DNA of 64,000 nt from Physella acuta (taxonomy: Eukaryota; Mollusca; Gastropoda; Physidae). Position 1 is the first letter of the stretch, and every line of letters begins with the position of its first letter. Shown piece by piece: positions 1 through 13,550 of the stretch. Below the pieces are notes generated by a model. The model was not told the DNA's origin. It ran no database searches and saw nothing but the letters and a program-made list of their open reading frames with translations. Made by a program: the position numbers and the translations under genes. Location of the stretch: assembly GCF_028476545.1 (NCBI RefSeq), contig NW_026731929.1:129001-193000 (forward strand), written 5' to 3'.

Positions 1-512
1 AATCACACATTTATTTCAGCTCTACTTAAAAACCCAAATTCCACCCCGTCCCGTCCCCCCCCCCCTCACCCCCCACGCCGCGGGAAAAAAATCAATTGAA
101 TCATCATTTAATTACACATTTGCATTTTCAGGTTGTTTTTTTCATTTATTTTTTATTTATTTTTTATATTTAGACGTTTTGTATTAGATCTATGTATAAG
201 TAAACCATTTTAAATGAATGAAAGCAGGCTACAGGTAAGAAAGAAATATTAATATTGTAAATCTATATAAGTCCTCACAAGCCGATGATGAAAACTGTAA
301 TACTAAAGCGAACACGCAACTGACGCTGTAAATTACATGTCTGAGGCCAAAAAAAAAAATCCGTTAAATTTTCTCCATTTGATTGCTATATATGCAATTG
401 ATGTTCATGTCTTTGATGCTGTGTAAAACCATCAAATTACTATTACTGATTTAAATGTTTAAAACAATTGAATTAAAAAATAAATACTGAAGTCTCACTT
501 AATATGTTAGCG
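1..512. other. No gene recognised
   Basis: This is AT-rich sequence with a C-run near position 60 and short poly(A) and poly(T) runs. I see no splice-bounded coding stretch or RNA gene. The last 25 bases, ending in TGTTAGCG, match the left flanks of two other hAT copies at about 30.53 kb and 58.04 kb, so this piece belongs to a repeated locus. Confidence 0.5.
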
Positions 513-1800
513 CAGGGTCGGCAATCTGCGGCTCGCCTGCGGCTCGCGAGCCGCATGCAGCTCCTTTGATATCATGGTGCGGCTCTCCAGTTCCATGCAC
601 AATGATTAATAATTGTATAGTTTCATTTTCAAAACTCATTAAAATATTATACTCTAAAGAAAAACAACTTTAAATAGGATTAAAACACTCATCAGAGAAC
701 AGTGAGAATAGGTAAGGTAGAAAGTATACGGGCAGCCGCTTGGGCACCAGGCCCAGCCCCACAGCCGCTGTAAGCAGCACCATGGCGACTCTTCCATGCT
801 TGCCACTGCCCAAGGGCCGCCTTTTTCGAGTGTCGTTACATGGGGAATGTTATTTTATTCAGAATGCATTCCTCTACCTGTCAGTATGCATTAATTTGAC
901 CTGAGTGACGAAGTATGTTAGTTATTAGTTTCCTACGGTTGAGCTATAAGGTACTGGACTCTGGTTCGTGTAGGGTGAAAGATAAGCCTTGTGAGAACCG
1001 AAAGACAGAAGCGAACGATACAGTAATCAAACCGATATCCAAGCCAGTTAGTCGGAGTTAGCCGTGTTGAGGCCTGCCTGGCAATAAAAGACTCTATCTG
1101 AACCAGAATAAAAGCTTTTGAAACAGGTAAAACTCTTTAAATTTTTTTTTTTAGCAATTACCAGTAAATAGGTGTGTGTGCAATTCAGTGATCCAACCCA
1201 TACCTTATCATTATTTTAAAAAAAAAGATCTTTAAAGTACACAATAAAACAGTTGCCTATTAGAAAATGTGTGAGCTCAACTGTAAGACCAATGGTTTAG
1301 TTACATGTAGGCTAATGATTAAAATCTTCCGCCTATTGGGTTTAGTAGTAATAAAAATAGAAAAGCGTGCTTTTATACCAACTCTGATTTTTAAAAACTT
1401 AAATTATACCGTAAGATTTTAGCATTTATGATGACAATATATTTAATTCTGATTGTAGACAACATATTTTTGTTAAACGAATAAACTAAAGTTTCTTTAC
1501 TACAATATAAAGTAATTAGTGATATGTTTTAATATTTGCAATTAAATTTGTAGATATACATATTTATATTAAGAGAGTGATTATTTCCCCTAGTTCGTTT
1601 GTCTTAATTTTCAAGGATTAAAAAATGATTGTGTTGCGTTCATCGTGTGTATCTTTTTTTTTTGTTTTTTTTTTATATTTAGGGTGATAAATTGTTTAAT
1701 TTTGTCGGCCAACATTGTGTGTTTTGTTCTTATTTCTTCAGAGTACTTTCAGAGTATTTTCAATTTATTTTAAATCATAGTGAAGCAATGACATACAGCC

Positions 1801-1885
<85 letters not shown>

Positions 1886-2278
1886 TTATTTATTTATTTA
1901 TTTATATAATGCTTGATAAAAATGGAACCCCCCATGAGACGATCCTGGCTACGCCACAGGGTGTCCGTAAAGAAAAAACAAAAAGTTATTTTCTTCTAAA
2001 GTGGATTGGGATAGTCCTATAGATATATTATGAGATTTCTAATTATATCATAGCAGATCTAGCTAAAACAGTTTTGTGCGAAACATTTGTTTGTTCGTAT
2101 ATGAAATAATAAGTTCATATTTAGCGCTATTTATTTCAAATCAAAGTCAATTGTATTTACCTAATCCTTATCAAATACTAAAATATTGAAAAAAATAATG
2201 TTAGTGGCTCTTTAAAAACTGGGAAATTTTGTAAATTGTAGCTTTTGGCTCTTCCGTCTCTAAAGGTTGCCGACCCTG
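513..2278 (+). mobile_element. hAT DNA transposon, non-autonomous, 1.77 kb
   Basis: The left end CAGGGTCGGCAATCTGCGG and the right end GGTTGCCGACCCTG form terminal inverted repeats of the hAT type, followed inside by a GCGGCTC/GAGCCGC subterminal palindrome. The middle shares a block (about 690-1110) with copies at 30.6 and 58.1 kb. I see no transposase reading frame. An (AT)n array with a short ATTT tail fills 1804-1909. The 8-base flanks do not match, so the target duplication has decayed or the copy is recombinant. Confidence 0.8.
1804..1909. repeat. (AT)n microsatellite with ATTT tail
   Basis: An uninterrupted AT dinucleotide run passes into several TTTA units. It lies inside the hAT element. 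Open frames over it (Tyr-Ile repeats) are not genes. Confidence 0.95.
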
Positions 2279-3162
2279 TCCCTAAGGCCGCCCTCAGATG
2301 ATACAATCAAGTAAAACAAGAATAAACTTTCTGACGGAAACTTGACATCACATTTATCCACACGTAAACTTAAACAATGGCTTTATTTACTTTAATATAA
2401 ACAATTTTTCTATAATTTAAGAAATGATTGAATCAAACTTTGAGAATTTTTTTTTAATATTTCAGGTTGAAAGATTTTGTTTAAAAATGAAAATTCGGAG
2501 CTTAGACGCGTCTTCCAGTGTTAAATTTCAATGGAATAAATAAAAGCTTGTAAAAAAATTCATAAAAAACGTTTTAATAACAAGCTTTTTATGTAATAAT
2601 ACACTAAAAAGTAGAAAATAAATTATAGACTACTATTTAAATAACTATAAAGAAAAGCGTGGGTCACTTTAGTATCTATTGGATACCTTTACTACTATGT
2701 TAAGAAAGACACCCAAGCTTTTCTTTATAGTTATTTAAATAGTATTCTAGTAGTCTATTGAACGTGATGACGCGTGTGGTGTGGTTGGATAGACATGCCT
2801 AATAATTCGGTCCAAATTTTAATTAATTAATAAAAAAATTAATTAGGCATCCAATTAAGTCAAATTTAATTTCAGATTGCATTGTCATATTTTTTAAATT
2901 GTTATTTAGTAACCTAAAAACAGCTTCACTGTTGAAAAAGAAAGACACATTTAAAAAAATATATTAATAAATTAAAACTTTAAAAAAAGATTATTAATAA
3001 GCTGTAAACGGAAAAACATAATCACTATTTAAAAAGAATTAGACAGACACTTAAAAAAATAATTAATAAATTAAAACCTTAAACAATGTTATTATTACGT
3101 TGTAACTGGAAAAACAAACACTATTTAATGAAAGACACTGATACATTATTTTAAACATTTTT
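2279..3162. other. AT-rich intergenic sequence
   Basis: No coding or RNA gene is seen. It contains the foldback at 2625-2758 and loosely repeated blocks around 2930-3180 (AAAGACAC followed by A/T-rich runs and ATTAATAAATTAAA). Confidence 0.5.
2625..2758. repeat. Foldback with ~40-bp arms
   Basis: The left arm (2625-2664) and right arm (2711-2758) are reverse complements over about 40 bp, apart from a five-base insertion and one mismatch. The spacer is 46 bp. The arms contain AACTATAAAGAAAAGC and its complement. This could be a small MITE or a local inverted duplication; its family is not recognised. Confidence 0.75.
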
Positions 3163-3168
3163 TTTATT
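3163..3168 (-). promoter_or_regulatory. Possible poly(A) signal AATAAA
   Basis: AATAAA reads on the minus strand about 140 bases past the stop codon of the secreted-peptide exon. The position is right for cleavage of its mRNA, but the region is AT-rich, so chance occurrence is likely. Confidence 0.35.
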
Positions 3169-3307
3169 AATAAATTAAATCCCATTCCCCAGCGAGCCAG
3201 ATTTATAACATCCTTTCTTGAAAAGTTCACCAAGGGAAACAACTCACACAGCATTGGTTCACCCTTGAAAAATGCCACAAAGGGACACAACTACAACATC
3301 CCCTGGT

Positions 3308-3583
3308 TCACCCAATACGCTTGAGCCAGCTGCGGCGGATGTAGTCTCGTGAACATCGGGACGGCCCGTCGTCGATAATCTCCGCGTTGGTCAGCCGGCA
3401 GTCCCGGCAACATGCGGCCATGTCGTAGAGCTCCACACCGAAGGCCTCGAAGCAGCCGAAACAGCCCATCAGACAGCTCATCTTGGCGCTGCGGGGGTTG
3501 CACTCCAGGCTGGTGGAGGCGCGCGCGGTGGCCAGGTGCAAGGTCAAGGTGAGGACGACGAGGGTGATCAGAGCGTGACGAAT
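3308..3583 (-). CDS. Secreted Cys-rich peptide, terminal exon (eclosion-hormone-like?)
   Basis: A GC-rich exon stands out from AT-rich surroundings. It starts after a splice acceptor (pyrimidine-rich tract ending CCCACGTTCAG). It opens with a hydrophobic segment (HALITLVVLTLTLHLATARA) that looks like a signal peptide, with cleavage likely after ARA, and runs to a TGA at 3308-3310. The mature part is about 60 residues with eight cysteines. The core spacing C-x3-C-x2-C-x13-C-x3-C-x14-C has the shape of eclosion hormone (C-x3-C-x2-C-x11-C-x3-C-x9-C), with an aromatic-rich segment after the third cysteine. Two further cysteines are present (ECNP and the CC pair). Near the end, LKRIG contains a possible dibasic site. 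The initiator ATG must lie in an upstream exon at higher coordinates, which I could not locate. The exon is convincing. The eclosion-hormone link rests on spacing only, and another neuropeptide or a small secreted protein is possible. Confidence 0.65.
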   Translation of the reverse strand: MRHALITLVVLTLTLHLATARASTSLECNPRSAKMSCLMGCFGCFEAFGVELYDMAACCRDCRLTNAEIIDDGPSRCSRDYIRRSWLKRIG

Positions 3584-4695
<1,112 letters not shown>

Positions 4696-5067
4696 CTATT
4701 AATTATTGCACACGAATCCTTCCACCCCTGAAATATACCAAGTAATCCATCGGAGACCAGTAACTGCCTTAGAACCTCGGCAATCAAATCCCCTAATCCC
4801 AGTGATTTTCCCTCCCCCATCTCCACACACACACACACACACATCACACAAAATGTACCAGCGATATCAATTTGATAAGAGGTCATTTACTTGGAGGATA
4901 CTACCAAGCTTAACAAGGGGAGTGAAATGGACCAATTATGCTGACCTGTGTATAGATTCGATTATCTCCCATAGATTTGGCAAATAATTGCTCCGTATGT
5001 CTGTATATTCCTTTCATTCCAGATATTTAGTTTTCGTGAAACGTCGATTTTTTAAGGCGAGGGCTAG

Positions 5068-6120
<1,053 letters not shown>

Positions 6121-6266
6121 TGGAATGGCGTGGTCTAGCGGTAGAACGCACGGTATGGAAACCCGGGCTTTACAGCGAAATATTCGTCATGTCCAGTCAG
6201 CTCTATAAATAGCTATGTCTATTGAGCGAAAGTTTTCACCGATGGTAAACCATTGACAAACAAAAA
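6121..6266 (+). mobile_element. tRNA-derived SINE, degraded copy
   Basis: It starts GGAATGGCGTGGTCTAGCGG, with a pol III A-box-like TGGTCTAGCGG. After a deletion in the tRNA-like part come a B-box remnant (GAAACCCGGGC) and the body shared with the better copy at 10247-10404. Confidence 0.65.
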
Positions 6267-6852
6267 AAACATACAAGGTATTTAGTCGAGAATTCAGTTC
6301 ATATATTTCGCTAGGATCTATTTCACAATAGATATATTTCCAAGTGAAACAAGTGTAACGTTTTTTTATTTCTTGAAATTTTTTTTCTATTTTTCATTTT
6401 TTTTTTGAGAATTTAAAGTTAAGAGGTTTCAGGGAGTTCCCAATTTTATCATGAATTAATATACATAAAAAAAAAACTTCTCTTGATAAAAGACATGGAT
6501 CTAGAATGTAGATAAATACAAAAATAGATTGGAGTGTGAACTGGATCACATTACATTAAATCTGGGCTCAAAATGTTAAGTGGGAAATGGGCACTCAGAC
6601 GTTGCATTCTTTCCCTAAGTTTATGTCATACGTTTCTAGAATTTATTACACATCTAAATACTTGTCTTTAAATATAATAAACACTAGCAATTAAGAACAC
6701 GGTGGGGCCAGTCTTTGATCTCAGACTGGTTTCTAGAGTATTCCATTTCCGGTTACTGGTACAGGTTTGTCGGTATGTAGGTTACAGAATGGAGTCTAGG
6801 AGTTGTCGTTAGTGAAGTTGCTATTTGTCCATTTCTGAGAAAATGATATTTT

Positions 6853-6985
6853 AATTTGTCCTTTTCTCAGCCGGCGATACTTATATTTGTCCTTTCCTCA
6901 GCCGGCGATACTTATATTTGTCCTTTTATCAGCCGGCGATACTTATATTTGTCCTTTTCTCAGCCGGCGATACTTATATCAGCAG
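6853..6985. repeat. 31-bp minisatellite, ~4 units
   Basis: Tandem copies of a unit containing CTCAGCCGGCGATACTTATA, followed by ATTTGTCCTTTT. Downstream to about 7110, related AGGACA words recur loosely. Confidence 0.85.
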
Positions 6986-7282
6986 TCAAATAGTAGGACA
7001 TGAATTGAGGACAAAAGCTAGTTAGTAGGACACAAATTAAGGACATAAAAAGGACATAAGCTTAGCTCAGCAGTCACAAAGGACAACAGTTAGATAACAG
7101 GACATGCATTGAGGACATCAGCTGGCACGAAGACTATATCTATCTGACTTGCTGTTTTTCTCGCGACCTATGAAGACAACACACTCTCTGTGAACTGAAT
7201 TCAACTTTTGTTCCTATAAATTTAAACGATCCTGACTTTCCCATTTCACCATCGGGCTGAAATGTTTAGTACTTGTGTGTCA

Positions 7283-7612
7283 GTAGGTAATGCAGTATCG
7301 TATCGTGGTGCAGTATCGTATCGTGGTGCAGCATCGTATCGTGATACAGTATCGTATCGTGGTACAATATCGTATTGTGGTACAGTATCTAATTATGATG
7401 CAGTATTGTATCGCTATGCAGCTACGTATCGTGATGCAGTATCCTATCTTGGTACAGTATCGTATCGTTGTACAGTATCGTATCGTGAAGCAATATCGTA
7501 TCATGGTACATTATCTTAGCGCAGTGCAGTATCGTATCGTAATGCAGTATCGTACCGCGGTGCAGCAACGTATTATGGTACAGCCTCGTATTGTGACGCA
7601 GTATCGTATGTC
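7283..7612. repeat. 18-bp minisatellite (GTATCGTATCGTGGTGCA)n
   Basis: About 18 diverged units. The multiple-of-three period keeps long frames open on both strands (YRIVVQ-like and RYCTTI-like repeats). These are by-products of the repeat, not genes. Confidence 0.9.
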
Positions 7613-7636
7613 TCATAACCAGTTGACACGTATACT

Positions 7637-7745
7637 TAATGTCCCGCACTAAATTCTCCCTCACTAAATTCCCCCAAACTAAACTAAATTCTCACACAAT
7701 GAATTCTCCAAAACTAAAAATCTCCCAAATCTAAACTCGATACAA
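7637..7745. repeat. CACTAAATTCTCC-type minisatellite, short
   Basis: Five or six diverged units of the 15-bp CCCACACTAAATTCT family, which also precedes the arm repeats at about 27.3, 30.0, 46.9 and 61.5 kb. A C-run (about 7761-7777) separates it from the arm that follows. Confidence 0.7.
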
Positions 7746-7789
7746 AAAAAGTCTCAACACTTCCCCCCCCCCCCCCCACACCCCACATG

Positions 7790-8200
7790 GAACTAAACGC
7801 TGACACAGTATATTAGTGTTCGTCCCGAGAGTGCACCAAGGTGTAACACAGTTCACAGCAGTTTGCTCGTCTTTTGTTTGAGTAAAAATATCTCGGGGGT
7901 GGAACTTTTTTGTTAAGGGAGAGAACAAACATTGAGTTCTTTTAATGGGAGATAATTATAAAATTAAACGATAAAAAGAAGAAAACAAGTTGTAATACAT
8001 TTCAAAACAAAAACAAGTAAACAAACATCAGTATTATTTATAGAAAAATAAATTTCAAAAATGTTATTAAATTATTAGGTGATTAATTACAAAATTTTAA
8101 TTACAACTCCTTGTAATTGTGAGTTATTAATCTAATAAATAGCAGTCACTAGTATCAACCAGCTGTAACATTAATATCGAGACGATTATTAGGATTTGTT
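7790..8200 (+). repeat. 'Arm' repeat, ~400 bp
   Basis: A member of a dispersed family recognised by the ordered words GTGTTAGTCCCGAGAGTGCA, CACAGCGGTTTGCTC, AAAATATCTCGCGCGTGGAA, GGGAGGTAATTATAAAATTA, TTGGTGATTAATAACAAAAT, TTACAACTCCTAGTAATT and a terminal ATTAATACCAAGAA. This copy stands directly upstream of LINE copy A. Confidence 0.85.
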
Positions 8201-8360
8201 GGGATTGCATTTCGTACGTCGACTATTATTTTTTTCATAATTAGCCAGATTTTTTTTATACTACTTACCCTAATTTCAACTATTTTTTAATTATGATTTA
8301 AACTATTGTATTGTTTGATGTGTATAGCTGACTTTTTTGCTGAGGCCTACAGGTATTAAA

Positions 8361-9913
8361 AATGGTATTACACAAAACCAACCACCAGAACATCCCTGGT
8401 CACCTCTTGCGCAATATCATTAGCCCACACCAGATCCTGCTGCTCAACTATGGACGAGGGGATACCTGGTACTTCTTGTCCAACGAGTTTGATGCAGCGG
8501 ATCTGGACGGCACCACAAAACACACGGCCCATACACTTTGAAATTCGACAGATACCACAAGGACAAAATCATCGGAACCCTTAGATGGGTTTCGCCAGCC
8601 CTGAGCAACGAAACACTGATTAAGGCACTGCAAACAGTCAGCAAATCTACACCTACAATAACCACAATCCCGCACACAAACAATCGCAGATTCACCATCC
8701 AGAACGACAATCCACAACATCCTACACTACATCCAAATTACATACAAAGACACAACACGCAATATCCTCATCGCACTACCAGGAAGACGCCAAGCCTGTC
8801 AGGTGTGCGGCTCGGACAGACACTGGACCAACCACTGTCAATCATCAACACCAGAGTCAACACCCAATGTTCACCTGTCAACAATACAGGAACCAACTCA
8901 ACAACCATCCTCACAGACAATTTTAACAGAACCACCTAGAGCACCACCCACACCGCAGCAAACATTGGTAACCCCTAACCTGTCGAACCAAAAAGCGATC
9001 CCAAGTACGGCTTACCCGAAGTCACCAACTACATCAACAAAAATCCAAAACTCTGGAGAAACACAAAGCCCAGATTCAGAAATAGATAACACCACGTCAA
9101 TAAAAAGAAAAAATGAAATCAACCCCACAGAACAAGGAAAATTAACAAAAAAACTCGCGAATCAAATCTTCGATCGCCTGACAAACACCTTAGAAACCCA
9201 GCCGCAACAAGAAACTACCACTGAACCAATTCAAATTCCCAAAACTTTAACTCCTGGAAAAGACAAGAGCTGCGGTTATTGCTTTCACAGTTTCAGTACT
9301 GCCAGCGAGTGTAAAACACATACACAAACTTCCCATCCTGATACGAGTACATGCCCGCATTGCAACAATCTGATCAAAAGCAGAGGAGCAATAAAGCACC
9401 ACGTACTAAAACACCCAGACACCGCTGTCTTCCAGTGTGGATACTGCCTAACAAGTCTATACACCAAATACGACATAGAAAAACACCTCAACGACCAGCA
9501 CCCCGACAACGACCCCTGCCACAATCAAATATTCTACATCCTCAACCCAGACAGATCCATTTCTTACATATATGCAGACGACAGAACATAAACAGCGAGA
9601 AGGACAACTCTTCAAATATGACACGCTGTACTCACCACTTAAACAAGTTTTGTCAATCCCTCCTCATCCGGATTCCAACACTATCATTTAACTTTAACCT
9701 CTTTTACTGATTATCCCTTAAAATTTTGTATAACAACATATATAAAACAAATATGATAACCATGTATATACTTGTTATTAATACGCTCATCCGGACAAAA
9801 TGGTTTCATTAGATGATAAAATTTATTAAAAAAGGTGTATACATTTGTACATTCATCTTGATATGTTTTTTTTTAAGAACATTTAGAAAAATGTAAAATA
9901 TGCTGATGTTGTT

Positions 9914-9949
<36 letters not shown>
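8361..9949 (+). pseudogene. LINE-like ORF1 element, copy A, degraded
   Basis: The first part, in shifted frames, encodes the family signature (ILLLNYGRGDTWYF, then HKDKIIGTLRW and IPHTNNRRFTI). It passes through a CCHC-knuckle region and a Thr/Pro/Gln-rich linker. The last 260 codons (to TAA at 9591) end in three C2H2 fingers: CGYC...HTQTSH, CPHC...HVLKH and CGYC...HLNDQH. A 3' UTR of about 320 bases and a pure run of 34 A (9916-9949) follow. No reverse transcriptase follows ORF1. At least two frameshifts lie in the 5' half (the frame changes near 8540 and again near 8800). Its 3' UTR differs from those of copies B-G, so it belongs to a separate subfamily. Confidence 0.8.
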
Positions 9950-9951
<2 letters not shown>

Positions 9952-9962
9952 ATTTACCCAAA

Positions 9963-10160
9963 CGCTTTTCGGCCTTTTGGCTAAGATCAAAGTGTAGTAT
10001 TTGTTATGGATCTACACGGATCTTAGCCATTTGGTTGGTCAGCCCTTTTTAGGGCTGGCTACCGGGGTCGAGAGGCGGTCAAATCTACTACTCTAACTCA
10101 CGCAAATCTCGCCAACGACCGCTGTGGGGTTGCTCCCACACATCCCTCGAACGAAGATTT
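9963..10160 (+). mobile_element. U2 snRNA 5' head joined to LINE leader (fragment)
   Basis: Positions 9963-10005 match the first ~44 nt of U2 snRNA (CGCTTTTCGGCCTTTTGGCT, then AAGATCAAAGTGTAGTAT). The match stops after TTGTT, and the retroelement leader begins (ATGGATCTACACGGATC). The leader is GC-rich with hairpins such as AGCCCTTTTTAGGGCT and TGTGGGGTTGCTCCCACA, and closely matches 56858-57005. The copy is lost after about 10160. Confidence 0.85.
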
Positions 10161-10246
10161 CTTAGCGATGCTTCATATGGACTGCAAAACTGCTATCTTT
10201 TAATTCTAATTCAATCTGATAACAAAATACTTTATGTTATTTTTTT

Positions 10247-10404
10247 GTCAATTGTTTACCATCGGTCAAAGCTGTCGCTCAATAGACATAGCTATTTATA
10301 GAGCAGAATGGACATGACGTATATTTTGCTGTAAAGCCCGGGTTTCGATACCGGGATTTTCAGGGCGTTAAGCGTGCGTTCAGCCGCTAGACCACGCCAT
10401 TCCA
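10247..10404 (-). mobile_element. tRNA-derived SINE, near complete
   Basis: On the minus strand it begins TGGAATGGCGTGGTCTAGCG. It has an A box (TGGTCTAGCGG) and a B-box-like GGTATCGAAACC, followed by a ~80-bp body (TATAAATAGCTATGTCTATT). It is inverted relative to the copy at 6121. I see no clear tail or target duplication. Confidence 0.75.
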
Positions 10405-10459
10405 AGAGTAAATATGCAGAATTAAGAATACAAGCTGCCAACGACTTATGAAAGTAACA

Positions 10460-10850
10460 TTATTCAATCTTCTTGGTATTTATATTACAGCTGGTTGATA
10501 CTTGTGTCAGCTAATTATTGGATTAAATATTAACATTTACTAGGAGTTGTAATTAATATTATGTTCATAATCACCAAATGTTTTAGATACTTTTCTTTTA
10601 TCTTAATTTTCTATAATTAATGATAACGTTGGTTTACTTGCTTTTTTTTAATTATATATTAATACTATTTCTTTCCATTTTGTTATTTAATTTTATAGTT
10701 ACCTCCCTTTAGAAATATATTTTGTTTGTTATTTCCCCTGACAAAAAAGTTCTACACGCGAGATATTATGACAGAAACAGATGACGAGAGCAAACCGCTG
10801 TGAACTGTGTGACACCTTGGGTGTGATGGTTTTGAGGTGTAGGTTCCTAA
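10460..10850 (-). repeat. 'Arm' repeat, inverted
   Basis: Reads on the minus strand with the same word order as the plus-strand arms. It ends at the hAT start at 10889. No opposing plus-strand arm lies close enough to form a foldback. Confidence 0.8.
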
Positions 10851-10888
10851 AGGTGTCTGTTGTGTCTGTTGGAGCGTATTTCCTACAC

Positions 10889-11760
10889 CAGGGGTCTCCA
10901 ATCTACGGCCCGCGAGGTGCTCTCATACGGCCCGCGGCAATCTTTTAGTTCACTGAATAAATGTTTGTTAGCGGTGGCTGAGGAACTTTGACCAGAAAAT
11001 TTAAAACAATCTGAAAATGTTGCTTTGGGTGCAAATATCATTGCTCGCCGTGTTGAAGGCATTTTTGAAAACATCGTGACTCAAATAGCGAAAAATGCAA
11101 GCAAGTTTCGCCATTTTTCAATTGCAATGGATGAGTCGCTGGACAGCTGTTCCACCTCTCAAACTTCTTGTGTTCATTTGCGGTGTGGATGAAGACATGA
11201 ACATAACACAAGAGCTGGCTTACCTATATAGAATGTATGGCACTGTTACCATAGATAGTTCAGAGACATGCTGAAAGATACAATCACAGAATCGCAAAAT
11301 TTACCATATTTCACAGCAGTAAGATGGCTAATTTGCGAGAAAGTCCTGAGCAGAGTATCTAAGTTTAGAAAGGAAATAGGTGACTTCCTGGAAAGTAAAG
11401 GCAAGCCTCAGCTATAAATGTCTGATGAAGAAAAGGGTATAGAAATTGGCCTCTGCTGCAAACATAACTAGTCATTAAATTTTCTGGACCTAAAACTATA
11501 AGAGAGGTAAACTTACTTGCAGCTAGAGGTCATTTGATTGCAAGCAAATGACCTCCTTAGAGACTAGTTCACAGAAGAGAGGGTGGGTATTTTATACGTT
11601 TTTGACTAAGGAAGACTTTCCTAAAACTTTTGCCTCAAAGTACCTTTCAAACTTTAGAACAACATACCTGAGTGAAGTACCATTTTCAATAATGAAATAC
11701 GAGAATAAAAATTTGAGAGCAAACTTGTACCTCGAATATGTTGTTGGCCCCCGACATTGT
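10889..11760 (+). pseudogene. hAT (Zaphod-like ends) with transposase relic
   Basis: The left end CAGGGGTCTCCAATCTACGG is the same family as the MITE at 16838. From about 11030 the plus strand encodes a hAT transposase segment (IIARRVEGIFENIVTQIA, then FRHFSIAMDES, the AMDES-D motif typical of the family). Further pieces follow in other frames to about 11720, so the gene is broken several times. No matching right end was found. Confidence 0.7.
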
Positions 11761-12666
11761 TTCTTTCAGACTTTTTTATCCGGGGAGGGGGGGGGGCTCT
11801 TGAAATGTATCCGAACTCAAGATTGTTGTGTTAGCCGTTGTATGCCATACAGTCCGACCACGCCGCCCCATTTAAAGTGTTGGTAACAGCCTAGTAACTT
11901 CATTCAAAATATTCATGGGGGTTGGGGGGGGGGGGGGGCACTAGTTGGTATCTTAATCAACCGAAAGCTTTTTTTTTCTTTTTCTAAATCTGTTTGTACA
12001 TTTTGTGGCAACGAATGCCTATGCTTGAAGTGTCCACAGATGGGCTATGCATTTGGGGCAAATAAATATTAGTGGCCTTTCTAAAAAAGCGGCCAATGTT
12101 GGCCTTTCCATAAAAGTGGCCAATGTTGGCCTTTCCATAAAAGTGGCCCAGTTGGCTTAAGTTGGCCTCTGTGCACGTAACACCGCCTCTTATTGAAATC
12201 ACGAATACGTGAAAAGACAACTGAATACAAAGTGGTACAAAGATAGAGTGTTCAAATACCTAGTGCGACGTGTAGTTATCGTACCAACTGCCTCAAAATT
12301 GGACCAGTAAAGTTATTTTAGAAAGCTTTAAATGAGAACACTATGATAGCAATCTTAGAATTAAATCAACTTTTTCGTGTTATTAAAAATGTATAACATT
12401 TCACAAAACTCATATGACAAGATCACAGAGCTCAAAATTCCTAATAAAACATTTTATATATTTTTTTTTAAATTACGAGAGAAAATATTTTAAATAATAT
12501 ATCACATTCAAAATTCTGTAAGCCATATACATGATATATATACATATTGAAATAAAACGAATGTAATTTATCTAATCATATACAAGTTATATATATAAAT
12601 AACTTTATAGAATAAATAGGTTTTCCATTATCGAACTTTGTTTGTAAACAATGTCACGTGGTCATA
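11761..12666. other. No gene recognised; likely SLC34 3' flank
   Basis: Contains G-runs (11787, 11927) and a 32-bp near-duplicate around TGTTGGCCTTTCCATAAAAG at 12070-12145. It is the downstream side of the SLC34 gene. I did not find a convincing AATAAA on the minus strand close to its stop. Confidence 0.4.
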
Positions 12667-13550
12667 CTAAAGTCGCGTGCTGGACTCTCCGTTAGCTTGT
12701 CTGTCTGACGTGGCACCAGTGTCTGTCTTCTCGGTAGAGTCTGTCTGGAACCGCTTGCAGAAGAAGACTTTCTGCATGGCGCGATCATAGGGTTCTAAAG
12801 ACAGTAGCGGCTGGGGTAGGAACATCCAGTCTTGGAGCTTTCTGGGCAGGCTCTGGGGACGTTTAGCCTGCAGGCATTTGATGACGCCGATGATGATGAA
12901 GAGAAGGCAGACGGGCCCGAGGAAGCCGAGGAGGACGTACCAGCCCGGGATGGAGAGAGCGAAGACTAGGGCGGGGAAGAGGAAGAACATGAGGAGGATG
13001 TAGACGATGGCGAACCAGCGGTACTCGGCCGTGCAGTTGCCTAGAAATTTGGCAAGCGGGATGGGGAAGCGGAGGTAGGGAATAAGGTAGAACAGGAGGA
13101 TGCCGGTGATGTTGAAGAAGAGGTGGCAGAAGGCTGCTTGTAACGCGTTTCTGAGGCCGTCCGTGTTGGCTAAGGCTGAGAGAATCGCCGTGGTCGTGGT
13201 GCCGATGTTTGACCCCAGGGTCAAAGGGTACATCCGGTCGAGTTCGATGACCCCGATGCCGACGAGCGGGGTGAGGGTGGAGGTGAAGATGGAGGAGCTC
13301 TGGACGATGATGGTCAACCCGGCGCCGATGATGATGGTGAGGTATCCGGTGAGGTAGCCCAGCGGTCCGGGAAAGTCCGCGTTGATGAATTTTTTGATGA
13401 TGAGAGCGATGGGGCCTTGGAGAAGGGAGAGCAGCAGTTTGACAATGGCGACAAGACACAGGCAGAGAATTGTAAGGGAGATAACCAGCATGATTGCTCC
13501 GATAGCTTTGTCGTTTAATGTAGAGTACATTCCCTTGAATAAAAACTCAC
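12667..13550 (-). CDS. SLC34: SLC34 Na+/phosphate cotransporter, terminal coding exon
   Basis: This exon encodes the second half of a type II sodium-dependent phosphate transporter of the plasma membrane, which couples Na+ entry to inorganic phosphate uptake. It begins after an acceptor (TTTTACAATTAG). Its first two bases complete a Cys codon split from the exon at 15166, and it reads 293 codons to TAG. It holds several membrane helices and the second QSSS repeat (IVQSSSIFTSTLTPLVGIGV), followed by YPLTLGSNIGTTTTAILSAL; both are hallmarks of SLC34. After the last helices, KLQDWMFLPQPL matches the conserved cytosolic start of the tail. The protein ends STRL, like the TRL PDZ-binding end of vertebrate NaPi-IIa. 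GC content is far higher than the flanks. The first half, including the first QSSS repeat, is not in the exons found here. Confidence 0.95.

Noticed and set aside
7262-7652. Long frames rich in YRIVVQ or RYCTTI.
   Set aside because: Produced by an 18-bp minisatellite whose period is a multiple of three; the same holds for 19493-19813 and 61105-61456.
12863-13459. 198-codon His/Pro/Arg-rich frame overlapping the SLC34 exon.
   Set aside because: It is the shifted-frame shadow of the strongly supported SLC34 coding sequence.
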